Shown here: positions 8,361 to 15,595 of the stretch, one piece after another
Numbering within the stretch: the stretch's first letter is position 1
Layout of the letters: each line of letters opens with the position of its first letter
Source of the DNA: an uncultured Clostridia bacterium
GTDB lineage: Bacteria > Bacillota > Clostridia > Lachnospirales > Anaerotignaceae
Assembly: GCA_937919015.1 (NCBI GenBank)
Contig: CALFPN010000109.1
Span: 1-27,541, forward strand
Reading direction: 5' to 3'
Length of the DNA stretch: 27,541 bases
The notes under the pieces: model-generated
What the model saw: the letters and a program-made list of their open reading frames with translations, nothing else
What the model was told of the DNA's origin: nothing
The model's database searches: none
Program-made: the position numbers and the translations under genes

Positions 8361-8389
8361 AGTGTAAACTTACACTTTTTATTTGTCAA
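8361..8389 (-). promoter_or_regulatory. Promoter of the radical SAM operon with overlapping palindromic operator
   Basis: On the minus strand TTGACA (8384-8389) is followed after exactly 17 bases by TACACT (8361-8366). The -10 box forms one arm of the palindrome AGTGTAA-AC-TTACACT at 8361-8376. A repressor bound there would cover the -10 region. The protein that binds it is not in the window. Confidence 0.7.
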
Positions 8390-8430
8390 TAACCACCCTT
8401 TTTTCTTAAGATTTTTTTATGATTTCCCAA

Positions 8431-8459
8431 AAGAAAAAAGCCACCGCAAGGTGACTTTT
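8431..8459 (-). terminator. Intrinsic terminator after the FliB-like gene
   Basis: On the minus strand the hairpin AAAAGTCACC-TTGC-GGTGGCTTTT (one mismatch) is followed by a long T run. It ends nine bases after the stop of the FliB-like gene and insulates it from the radical SAM promoter. Confidence 0.85.
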
Positions 8460-8467
8460 CAATCATT

Positions 8468-9418
8468 TTATTCTCCAAACAAAGCATCCAGCAATGCTTC
8501 CACATTTTCATCGGAATATTCGATCTCTGCGGAATACTGACGGGCAATCTCCACCAGATCATCCAGATTCACGCTGCCATGCAAAACAGCATGGACGCGG
8601 CAAAGATCACGGATCATCTGATAGCTCAGCACGCAAAAAGCTGCTCTGCCTTCATATTCTCCATCATCCAGAGCAAAAGGCAGCTGACGATACAGGAAAT
8701 AAACCAAAAGCTGCTCCAAGGCGATTTCCCATTCGGGTGTATCCAAGGCAGGTGCAACGGAAATATCTGTAGATTTCAGTTCATCCAGACGATCTGTCCA
8801 GCTTGTTTCCAGACGTTCCAGTTTCAGATAAATCTCTGCCCACTCCACCAGACTTCTTTCGGGAATCGTCATTTCTGCTGCTTTCAGTATGGCAGAAGCC
8901 CGCTCTTCTACCGTTCGGCCTCTATCCTGAGCGATTTGCAGAAGCTGTTCTCTCCAAAGCAGCAGGGATTCATCCGGAGCCTGCAATGCTTCTTCTTCCC
9001 CATCCTCTTCCAGAACCACCAATGTCATTTTCTCCTGCCGTTTCAGAATCAAATCACCGGCCGCTTCACAGCAAAGACCAAGGCCAATTTCTGTACGGTC
9101 GGAATAAAAATTACGGTAACGGGGGTGATCTGTGCAGATCTGGCACAGGTTCTTCTCGCCAAGGCCGATAATCAGATCACAGAGACCATTTCGGTTCAGA
9201 AAAGGGCAGCGTTCCTGTTCCCCCAAAATAAAATGAGGCGTTTCTCCGCTTTCATCGATCCCTTTTTTCAGGCGTTCCCCCAAAGGGCCAGTGATGCTAT
9301 GGTAATATGCCAATGTATCCGCATCTACATCGATAATCCAACCGATACAGCAGCTATGCTTACATCGATCAGCGATACATTTAAATTTCGTATAATAATC
9401 CGGTGCGATGAGCTTCAT
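8468..9418 (-). CDS. FliB-family protein (putative flagellin lysine N-methylase-like)
   Basis: The 316-residue protein matches the FliB family: MKLIAPDYYTKFKC at the start, then C19, C23 and C24 in DRCKHSCCIGW, C71 and C80 in CPFLNRNGLCDL, C92 and C95 in LCQICTDHPRYRNFY, and C116-C117 in GLGLCCEAA. This cysteine set probably binds an iron-sulfur centre. Characterised FliB methylates lysines of flagellin, but most clostridial members are far from flagellar genes, as here, so the substrate is open. The C-terminal half is helical and poorly conserved. Start ATG has AAAGGAGGT six bases upstream. It lies 59 bases after the MnmM-type gene with no terminator between, so the two may be co-transcribed. 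Confidence 0.8.
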   Translation of the reverse strand: MKLIAPDYYTKFKCIADRCKHSCCIGWIIDVDADTLAYYHSITGPLGERLKKGIDESGETPHFILGEQERCPFLNRNGLCDLIIGLGEKNLCQICTDHPRYRNFYSDRTEIGLGLCCEAAGDLILKRQEKMTLVVLEEDGEEEALQAPDESLLLWREQLLQIAQDRGRTVEERASAILKAAEMTIPERSLVEWAEIYLKLERLETSWTDRLDELKSTDISVAPALDTPEWEIALEQLLVYFLYRQLPFALDDGEYEGRAAFCVLSYQMIRDLCRVHAVLHGSVNLDDLVEIARQYSAEIEYSDENVEALLDALFGE

Positions 9419-9477
9419 CGTGATACCTCCTTTCGGAATATCACAATTTTAACACATACGGCCATAAAAAACTATCC

Positions 9478-10041
9478 TTATATCTCTTTATAAATATACA
9501 CCGGAATCGGCGGATCACCGGTACGATTATGAAAAGTATTGACAATCACGGTATATTTTCGATTATCAATCGATGCAAGATATGCCAGCAAGGCATCCCG
9601 TTCTTCATAACCGCTTTCACCGCCATAATAAATACACAAGGACATCACACCGCCCGGCTTCAACAGTCGAAGCCCTGCCTCTATAGCAGGAATACTGGTG
9701 TCCGGACGGGTAAAAATTTTATGATTTCCTCCGGGCAGCCAGCCAAAATTGAACATAATGCAATCTACCGTTTCAGCCGATGCATATCGTTCCATATTGG
9801 AATGGCTGTCAAGGATCACCGATGCGATCTGCTCATATCCCCGTTCAGAGATCAGGGATTTTGTCTGCGCAACAGCATCCGGCTGAATATCAAAGGCCAG
9901 CACTTTGCCGCTTTCTTTCACAAGCTCGCATAAAAACACCGTATCTCTGCCTTTCCCTGCTGTTGCATCAATGCAGAAATCCCCCGGTTGCACATGCTCA
10001 GAGACAAATTTATGGGCAAGAAAAAGTGTATTCAGTCCCAT
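9478..10041 (-). CDS. mnmM: MnmM/YtqB-family SAM-dependent methyltransferase
   Basis: The 187-residue protein is a class I methyltransferase of the YtqB family (rRNA_methylase in older annotation). B. subtilis YtqB has been shown to be MnmM, which methylates the wobble uridine intermediate of certain tRNAs to the methylaminomethyl form; this function is taken from the family. SAM-binding motif I is IDATAGKGRDT at 24-34, the acidic residue of motif II is D51 in LAFDIQPD, and NFGWLPGGNHKI at 98-109 is the family-specific loop. Length is normal. Start ATG has AAGGAGG at good distance. It sits 45 bases downstream of the DUF134 gene and upstream of the FliB-like gene, all leftward. Confidence 0.8.
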   Translation of the reverse strand: MGLNTLFLAHKFVSEHVQPGDFCIDATAGKGRDTVFLCELVKESGKVLAFDIQPDAVAQTKSLISERGYEQIASVILDSHSNMERYASAETVDCIMFNFGWLPGGNHKIFTRPDTSIPAIEAGLRLLKPGGVMSLCIYYGGESGYEERDALLAYLASIDNRKYTVIVNTFHNRTGDPPIPVYIYKEI

Positions 10042-10086
10042 TTTGTGATCCTCCTTCTGATCACAGACGCAATCGCCTCCTGTGAC

Positions 10087-10398
10087 CTATTCTTTGTTGA
10101 TTTTGTACTCTCCACCTTCAATGCGCAAAGGCCGTCCTTCTACCAGTGCCGCCGCTATTTTACGGCGGGCAGAACGATGGAGCCTCTGAGCTGTTGCGCG
10201 GGAAACATTCATTTTGGCACCACATTTCTCCTGAGAGAACCCTTCATAATCTACCAGACGAATCGTTTCAAACTCATCTATCGTAAGAATCGCTTCCACA
10301 ATTTTCCCATTTTTTATTACAAATTCCTCATTATGTATTCTTCTTAAAATAAATCTTTTCTCACCCTTATTCCAGAAAAATACCTGCAAAAACAGCAA
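10087..10398 (-). CDS. DUF134-family predicted DNA-binding protein with atypical N-terminus
   Basis: From about residue 34 the protein matches the DUF134 family closely: AILTIDEFETIRLVDYEGFSQ, then the sigma-like helix-turn-helix CGAKMNVSRATAQRLHRSARRKIAAALVEG and the ending RPLRIEGGEY. DUF134 proteins usually begin with a basic RPRK/RxxC segment and an FGP-type turn; these are missing and replaced by an unrelated basic stretch. The most upstream start is TTG at 10398, which overlaps the preceding gene by 32 bases; no ATG exists in frame, and the true start may be a rare codon or the internal GTG at residue 34. The family is thought to regulate transcription, but targets are not known. The start is uncertain. 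Confidence 0.65.
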   Translation of the reverse strand: MLFLQVFFWNKGEKRFILRRIHNEEFVIKNGKIVEAILTIDEFETIRLVDYEGFSQEKCGAKMNVSRATAQRLHRSARRKIAAALVEGRPLRIEGGEYKINKE

Positions 10399-10636
10399 GG
10401 ATCAGCAATCCCCCAACTACTGCAATGATCTTATCCATTGTTGCTACAGAAACATCGATTCGATCATACATACCATGCTTTGTTTTTGTAATTTTATCTT
10501 CTATCTTTTGCAGCTTACTTTCTTTTCTCTGCAATTCTTCTTCTCTTGCTTCAAGCTCATGCTGTTTTGCCAGCAATTCTTCTTCTGTCAGCCGTTTTTT
10601 CTTCCTTTCTTCCAAAGATCTCGGCCTCCCTTCCAT
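10367..10636 (-). CDS. Small tail-anchored coiled-coil protein
   Basis: The 89-residue protein has two parts. Residues about 5-52 are highly charged with regular leucines (EELLAKQHELEAREEELQRK) and should form a coiled coil. Residues about 67-88 (IIAVVGGLLILAVFAGIFLE) form a single membrane helix at the extreme C-terminus. It would be anchored in the membrane with the coil in the cytoplasm. An earlier in-frame TTG at 10645 is less likely than this ATG. The only ribosome-binding-like run, GGGGGGAA, lies 11 bases upstream and is inside a stable hairpin. The gene overlaps the DUF134 gene by up to 32 bases, which suggests coupling. I recognise no family or function. Confidence 0.7.
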   Translation of the reverse strand: MEGRPRSLEERKKKRLTEEELLAKQHELEAREEELQRKESKLQKIEDKITKTKHGMYDRIDVSVATMDKIIAVVGGLLILAVFAGIFLE

Positions 10637-10644
10637 TTGCAACA

Positions 10645-10670
10645 ATTCCCCCCGGGATGCCGGAGGGAAT
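10645..10670 (-). promoter_or_regulatory. GC-rich hairpin that covers the ribosome site of the coiled-coil gene
   Basis: On the minus strand ATTCCCTCCGG and CCGGGGGGAAT pair over 11 bp with one G-U pair and a CATC loop. The 3' arm holds the GGGGGG run that would serve as the ribosome binding site of the gene starting at 10636. It lies 22 bases beyond the mglC stop. No T run follows, so it is a poor terminator; it may protect the mgl mRNA end or limit translation downstream. Confidence 0.6.
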
Positions 10671-10691
10671 CGTTACCTTGATTATGTAAGA

Positions 10692-11693
10692 TTATTTTTT
10701 CGCAATATATTTACGAACGTCAATCGCTACTGCCAGAACGATAATCAAACCTTTGATGATATACTGCAGATATGCGTTTACACCCAGATAATACAGGCTA
10801 TAGTTGATCACCTGCAGGATAACTACACCGATCAGGATACCGGGGATGGTACCAACACCACCATTGAAGGATACGCCGCCGATTACGCAGGCAGAGATCG
10901 CATCCAAGTCATAGTTTGTACCTGTTGCTGTTGTTACGGACTGGATACGGCCAGCTTCCAGGAAAGCTGCGATACCATACAGAATACCTGCAACCAGATA
11001 GATCAGCATGATATTTTTTGCTACGTTTACGCCGGAAACAGCTGCCGCTTCTGTATTGCCGCCAATGGCAAACATATTTTTACCAAGGGTCGTTTTATTC
11101 CAGATAACCCACATGATCGCCGAGCAGATCAACAGGAACCAAACCAGATTTGGCATACCCAATGTCCAGCCGTTTACCAGTTCAATATATCTGGGGTCTA
11201 AGCTTGCCAGAGGCTGTGCGCCGCCTTCCTGGCTATCGATATACAGACACAGCACACCGTAAGCGATCAGCTGTGTACCCAGGGAAATGATGAAGGCATG
11301 CATATGCAGCTTCGCAACACCAAAACCATTGATCAGACAGAAAAACACACATACTGCGATAGACAGCAGCAGGGGAACCCACAGTGGCAGAGGATCTGTA
11401 ATGCCTTTATACATACGGGATGCATAGGTTACGCTCTGCAGCAGGGACGCGGAAATGGCTGCACCACAGCCCAGAATACGGCCTGCAGACAGGTCAGTAC
11501 CTGCCAAAACGATCATACCTGCAACACCCAGTGCCAGAATACCTCTTGTGGAAGCCTGCGCCAGGATCTTCCACATATTATTCATAGAAAGGAAAGAAGG
11601 TTCCGCAATCACTACACCCACGATCATCAGACCCAGAATTACATACAGGGCGTAATCAAGCAGATACTCATTCCACTTTTTTGTTTTATTCAT
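10692..11693 (-). CDS. mglC: Galactose/methylgalactoside ABC transporter permease MglC
   Basis: The 333-residue membrane protein is the permease of an MglBAC-type sugar importer. It has about ten hydrophobic helices and the RbsC/MglC motifs GVAGMIVLAGTDLSAGRILG near residues 56-75 and FAIGGNTEAAAVSGVNV near 214-230, the latter being the cytoplasmic EAA-like loop that meets the ATPase. The ATG has GGGAGG upstream and lies 18 bases after the mglA stop. It is the last transporter gene of the mglBAC order. The specificity is taken from the binding protein MglB. Confidence 0.93.
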   Translation of the reverse strand: MNKTKKWNEYLLDYALYVILGLMIVGVVIAEPSFLSMNNMWKILAQASTRGILALGVAGMIVLAGTDLSAGRILGCGAAISASLLQSVTYASRMYKGITDPLPLWVPLLLSIAVCVFFCLINGFGVAKLHMHAFIISLGTQLIAYGVLCLYIDSQEGGAQPLASLDPRYIELVNGWTLGMPNLVWFLLICSAIMWVIWNKTTLGKNMFAIGGNTEAAAVSGVNVAKNIMLIYLVAGILYGIAAFLEAGRIQSVTTATGTNYDLDAISACVIGGVSFNGGVGTIPGILIGVVILQVINYSLYYLGVNAYLQYIIKGLIIVLAVAIDVRKYIAKK

Positions 11694-11711
11694 ACTAATG
11701 TTACCTCCCTT

Positions 11712-13214
11712 TTATACATACATCGCAGCAAGGCGCATGATTTCTTCCTGCGTTGCATCCTTGATATCAAGAATGCCGGCCAGATGACCATTACTCATAA
11801 CCATAATACGGTCACAAATCCCCAGAAGTTCAGGCATTTCGGAAGAAACCACCATAACACCCTTACCTTCATTTGCCAGATTGATAATCAGCTGATAGAT
11901 TTCATATTTTGCGCCTACGTCGATACCACGCGTAGGTTCATCCAGCAGCAGAATATCAGGTTTTGTCAGCAACCAGCGGCCAATAATAACTTTCTGCTGG
12001 TTACCGCCGGACAGAGAACGGATATGTGTTTTCTGGCTGGGAGTTTTTACCTTCATACTATCGATGACCCACTGTGTATCCAGCTTCATCTTGGAATCAG
12101 AAAGAATGAGGCCCTTCTTATACCCCTTAATATTTGCGATGACAGAGTTAAACAGGATACCCATACCGCCAAAAATACCTGTTGCACGACGTTCTTCTGT
12201 CAGCATGGCAAAGCCGTTTTTGATGGCATCTTTCGGTGTTTTATTCTGAATTGGTTTGCCATTTTTCAGAATCTCACCAGTTTCATGGTTTGCAATACCA
12301 AAAATCGTTTCCAGAAGTTCCGTACGGCGGCTGCCCACCAGACCTGCCACACCCAGAATCTCACCTTTTCGTAATTCAAAGCTTACATCAATACAGCTGG
12401 GCATATATTTACCGGTCAGATTCTTTACTTCCATCAGAGGCTCCCCGGGAACGTTTGTCTTCGGAGGGAAACGATGGGTCAGATCACGGCCTACCATCAG
12501 TTTGATGATTTTATCTGTTGTCAGATCTTCCGCTTTTTCTGTTGCAATCCACTGACCGTCTCGCATGATCGTTACTTCATCAGAGATACGAAGAATTTCT
12601 TCCATCTTATGGCTGATGTAAACCATTGCTACGCCCTTTGCACGCAGCTTATTGATAATATCAAAAAGGTGCTCAACCTCTTCCTGCGTCAGAGAGGATG
12701 TAGGTTCATCCAGCACCAGAATTTTCGCATTGTAAGATACGGCTTTGGCGATTTCTACCATCTGACGCTGGGACACGCTCAACTTGCCGATAATTGTTTT
12801 AGGGTTTACGGGAATATTCAGGTCATCAAAAACCTTCATTGTTTCTTCATACATATGTTTATGGCTAACCAGGCCCTTATTTTTAGGGAATCTGCCTAAC
12901 CAGATATTTTCCATAACGCTGCGCTGCAGCACCTGGTTCAATTCCTGATGTACCATCGCAACACCATTCTCCATTGCGTTTTTTGGCCCAGAGAAATGAA
13001 CCTCTTCGCCGTCGATTTTAATCAGGCCGGCATCCTGTTTATAAATACCGAATAAGCATTTCATCAGTGTAGATTTCCCTGCACCATTTTCGCCCATCAG
13101 TGCATGCACTGTACCGGGACGCAGCTTCAGCATCGCATGATCCAGAGCCTTTACGCCAGGAAACTGCTTTTCGATATCTGTCATTTCCAATACAAATTTT
13201 TCGTTTTCATTCAC
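11712..13214 (-). CDS. mglA: Galactose/methylgalactoside ABC transporter ATP-binding protein MglA
   Basis: The 500-residue protein has two fused ATPase domains, as in RbsA, XylG and MglA. In domain 1 the Walker A is GENGAGKST (41-49), the signature is LSVSQRQ (145-151) and Walker B is ILVLDE (165-170). In domain 2 the Walker A position reads GLVGSRRTE (291-299) without the GK(S/T) core, the normal degenerate site of this family, while the signature LSGGNQQK (401-408) and Walker B ILLLDE (421-426) are intact. It powers sugar import with MglC. The start is a GTG at 13214; a stop lies a few codons upstream in frame. A long hairpin separates it from mglB, which probably makes its expression lower than that of mglB. 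Confidence 0.95.
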   Translation of the reverse strand: MNENEKFVLEMTDIEKQFPGVKALDHAMLKLRPGTVHALMGENGAGKSTLMKCLFGIYKQDAGLIKIDGEEVHFSGPKNAMENGVAMVHQELNQVLQRSVMENIWLGRFPKNKGLVSHKHMYEETMKVFDDLNIPVNPKTIIGKLSVSQRQMVEIAKAVSYNAKILVLDEPTSSLTQEEVEHLFDIINKLRAKGVAMVYISHKMEEILRISDEVTIMRDGQWIATEKAEDLTTDKIIKLMVGRDLTHRFPPKTNVPGEPLMEVKNLTGKYMPSCIDVSFELRKGEILGVAGLVGSRRTELLETIFGIANHETGEILKNGKPIQNKTPKDAIKNGFAMLTEERRATGIFGGMGILFNSVIANIKGYKKGLILSDSKMKLDTQWVIDSMKVKTPSQKTHIRSLSGGNQQKVIIGRWLLTKPDILLLDEPTRGIDVGAKYEIYQLIINLANEGKGVMVVSSEMPELLGICDRIMVMSNGHLAGILDIKDATQEEIMRLAAMYV

Positions 13215-13248
13215 TGCATTTTCACCACGCTTCCTTCAATATGAAGAA

Positions 13249-13275
13249 CACACAGTGGGAAATTCCCACTGTGTG
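13249..13275 (-). terminator. Intercistronic stem-loop between mglB and mglA
   Basis: A perfect 12-bp inverted repeat, CACACAGTGGGA and TCCCACTGTGTG, with a three-base loop. On the minus strand it is followed by TTCTTC rather than a clean T run, so it is at most a leaky terminator. Such stem-loops after binding-protein genes are known to stabilise the upstream message and lower downstream expression. Confidence 0.7.
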
Positions 13276-13314
13276 AACATTTTTCATCAAAAAATTATAC
13301 TACCTTAATGATGA

Positions 13315-14334
13315 TTAACCTTCATAAGGTGCGTAAGGAATACGTACTGCAACGCCTGTTTCGTCGAATACATATTCTGTATCAGCCAGAGCATCATTGC
13401 CTGCTGCCATGTTCAGACATACAGCTGCAATTGCAGTACCCATAGCTTCGCCATCCTGCAGAACTGTTGCGCTCATTGTGCCGTTTGCAATCGCATCTTT
13501 CGCTGCGTCTGTTGCGTCAACACCGATAACGGGAATGTAGCCTGCACCTTCCGCACCTGTGTTGTAGCCAATGTTGGACAGAGCTGCTACACAGCCGATT
13601 GCCATACCATCGTTGTTTGCCAGAACCAGTTCGATTTTGCCTTCGTTTGCAGCCAGCATAGCTTCCATTGCTTTCTGAGCCATTTCTGTATCCCAGTTAC
13701 ATACCTGAGTTTCGCCAACCTGTTCCATTGTCACGCCGTTTGCTACAGCCTGATCTACGGAGTATTTTGTACGAGCGATTGCTTCAGGGTTGTCGGGTTC
13801 GCCCTGGAACATTACATACTGAACTTTGCCGTCGCCGTTCAGATCGTAAGCGGGGTTATTGTCAAAGATCTTCTTAACCAGATCGCCCTGCATTTTACCT
13901 GCGTCAGCAGCGTTTGTGCCGATGAATACAGCTTTGTCGTAGGATGCGATTACATCTGTATCAGGTTCTCTGTTAAAGAATACTGTGGGGATACCAGCAG
14001 CTTTTGCTTTTTCTACAACACCTGCTGCAGCTTTCGCGTCAACCATGTTTACAGCCAGTACATCAACGCCTTTTTCGATCATAACGTCCAGCTGGTCGTT
14101 CTGTGTTGCCTGGTCGCCTTTACCATCCTGCATGATTACTTCAGCTTTGCCATCCAGAGCTGCTTCCAGAGCGTTTCTTACTGTGGAGATGTAAGTATCG
14201 TCGTATTTGTAGATCAGAACACCTACTGTAGGCATGTCGCCGCTTTCAGCCGCAGGTTCGGAACCGCCGCCGCAAGCTGTAGCACCCAGTACCATTACGG
14301 ATGCCATCAGCATCGCTAAAAGTTTCTTTTTCAT
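13315..14334 (-). CDS. mglB: Galactose/glucose-binding lipoprotein MglB
   Basis: The 339-residue protein is the substrate-binding component of the importer. A lipoprotein signal ends in LGATAC with C21 as lipid anchor. The mature part aligns with E. coli MglB: YKYDDTY (D46, Y48), NREP (N121, R122), the calcium loop DLNGDGKVQ (D164, N166, D168, Q172), ANNDGMAIG and VIGVDATD. Two ligand positions differ from E. coli: His152 is N182 and Asp154 is E184, while Arg158 is R188; Asn256 is replaced by Gln. The frame stays open to 14370, but the ATG at 14334 starts the signal peptide and has GGGAGG nine bases upstream. It is the first gene of mglBAC. Confidence 0.95.
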   Translation of the reverse strand: MKKKLLAMLMASVMVLGATACGGGSEPAAESGDMPTVGVLIYKYDDTYISTVRNALEAALDGKAEVIMQDGKGDQATQNDQLDVMIEKGVDVLAVNMVDAKAAAGVVEKAKAAGIPTVFFNREPDTDVIASYDKAVFIGTNAADAGKMQGDLVKKIFDNNPAYDLNGDGKVQYVMFQGEPDNPEAIARTKYSVDQAVANGVTMEQVGETQVCNWDTEMAQKAMEAMLAANEGKIELVLANNDGMAIGCVAALSNIGYNTGAEGAGYIPVIGVDATDAAKDAIANGTMSATVLQDGEAMGTAIAAVCLNMAAGNDALADTEYVFDETGVAVRIPYAPYEG

Positions 14335-14359
14335 ATGAATTTTCCTCCCTTTCTTGGTT

Positions 14360-14379
14360 TTACCGCACATTTACGGTAA
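14360..14379 (-). other. Small inverted repeat in the mglB leader
   Basis: TTACCG and CGGTAA (6 bp each, 8-base spacer) lie in the transcribed leader just upstream of the mglB ribosome binding site. The stem is short; a role is uncertain. Confidence 0.35.
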
Positions 14380-14388
14380 TAACAGTTC

Positions 14389-14454
14389 TTTTGCAATGAA
14401 GTATAGACTTATTATCCATTGCGTTTATATTATAACAAAAAAACCATTGCAAAA
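14389..14454 (-). promoter_or_regulatory. mgl promoter with flanking TTTTGCAATG repeats
   Basis: On the minus strand an extended -10 box TGT-TATAAT lies at 14429-14434. The -35 position has no good match and is occupied by TTTTGCAATGG (14444-14454). GCAATGG recurs just downstream of the -10 (14416-14422), and CATTGCAAAA recurs inverted at 14389-14398. This arrangement suggests binding sites for the AraC-type response regulator encoded upstream. Confidence 0.65.
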
Positions 14455-14505
14455 CATATAATTTTTTTCACTTAACCTTCGATTTTTTTATGATATATAA
14501 CAAAA

Positions 14506-15576
14506 TCAGTCATCAACCGCAAAATTCTCTTTCTCCGAAAGAGATATCCCCTTTATATTTTTCAATTCGGACATCATATGCACTTTTAATGGCACACGAA
14601 CATACCGCTGATCCACCAACGGAATTTTCTCTGACAGCTTTCCTTCTGCTGCCAGATCAGCCGCGATGGAAAAGGCCATATCTCCCTGTGCAGCTCCGTT
14701 GCAATCGACCGTTGCCCAGAGTTTTCCTTCTTTTACTGCAGCCAAGCCCACGTCTGTAGCATCAATGCCAAAGATCGCCGCTCGCATTCCTGCCTGTTCC
14801 AAAGCATCTGCAGCACCAAGGGCCATATCATCGTTATTGCTCAATACCAGTTCAATGTCATCTCCATGGACTTCGATCCACTGTTCCATCAAAACTTCCG
14901 CATGGCCTCTCTGCCAGTCAGCTGTACCATGCTCCAGTTTCTGCAGGGGCACGCCAGCCTTCTCAATGGTCATTCTGGAATATTCCGAGCGCATCACCGT
15001 ATCCTGATGGCCCATTTCTCCTTCCAGCATAACATACTGCAAAATGCCGTCTCCGTTTTTATCCATTCCGGCATATCGTTCCAGACATTCTACCACCGCT
15101 TTGCCCTGCAGGATAGCCGATGCTTTTGCATCAGCCCCAACATAATAGATATGCTCTCCGCGGAAAACATCTTCCTCTACCGGTTCGCGATTAAAAAACA
15201 CCACCGGCATATCCTCCTGTACTGCCAGCACTTCATCAATGATTGCAGATGCTCTGGTACGATCTACCAGATTGATGCAAACTGCATCATATCCCAGAGA
15301 GACATATCGTTTCACCTGCTCATTCTGCAAACGCTGGCTGCCATTTGCAATGGAAACATTCAGAACGACCTTTCTTCCTGTTCTTTCTTCATATTCTCTT
15401 GCACTTTCTTCCATTCCTGCAAGAATTTTTTCTATAAAAGTATCCTCCGCTAAATAGAGAGATACCCCTATTTCTAAAGGTTCTTCTTTTTTCTCCGCAG
15501 TTATTTTCAAAAGCAGAAAAACAGCCACAATCAAAATCAGAATAAAAAATCCAAGCCGCGTTTTTTTATTCTCCAT
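14506..15576 (-). CDS. Membrane-anchored MglB-like sugar-binding protein, probable sensor component
   Basis: The 356-residue protein is a paralogue of MglB, but its N-terminus is an uncleaved-looking membrane helix (about 10-24, no lipobox cysteine) instead of a lipoprotein signal. Galactose-contact residues known from E. coli MglB are kept: D45, F47, N129, R130 (Lys92), H190, D192, R196, W221, N248 and D272. The calcium loop is D172, N174, D176, Q180 with E242. Binding of galactose or glucose is therefore very likely. It sits between the kinase operon and mglB, so it probably presents sugar to the kinase rather than to the permease, as XylFII does for LytS in clostridial xylose sensing. It could instead be a second importer subunit. 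Confidence 0.87.
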   Translation of the reverse strand: MENKKTRLGFFILILIVAVFLLLKITAEKKEEPLEIGVSLYLAEDTFIEKILAGMEESAREYEERTGRKVVLNVSIANGSQRLQNEQVKRYVSLGYDAVCINLVDRTRASAIIDEVLAVQEDMPVVFFNREPVEEDVFRGEHIYYVGADAKASAILQGKAVVECLERYAGMDKNGDGILQYVMLEGEMGHQDTVMRSEYSRMTIEKAGVPLQKLEHGTADWQRGHAEVLMEQWIEVHGDDIELVLSNNDDMALGAADALEQAGMRAAIFGIDATDVGLAAVKEGKLWATVDCNGAAQGDMAFSIAADLAAEGKLSEKIPLVDQRYVRVPLKVHMMSELKNIKGISLSEKENFAVDD

Positions 15577-15595
15577 TCTTTATCCCGTCCCTTTC

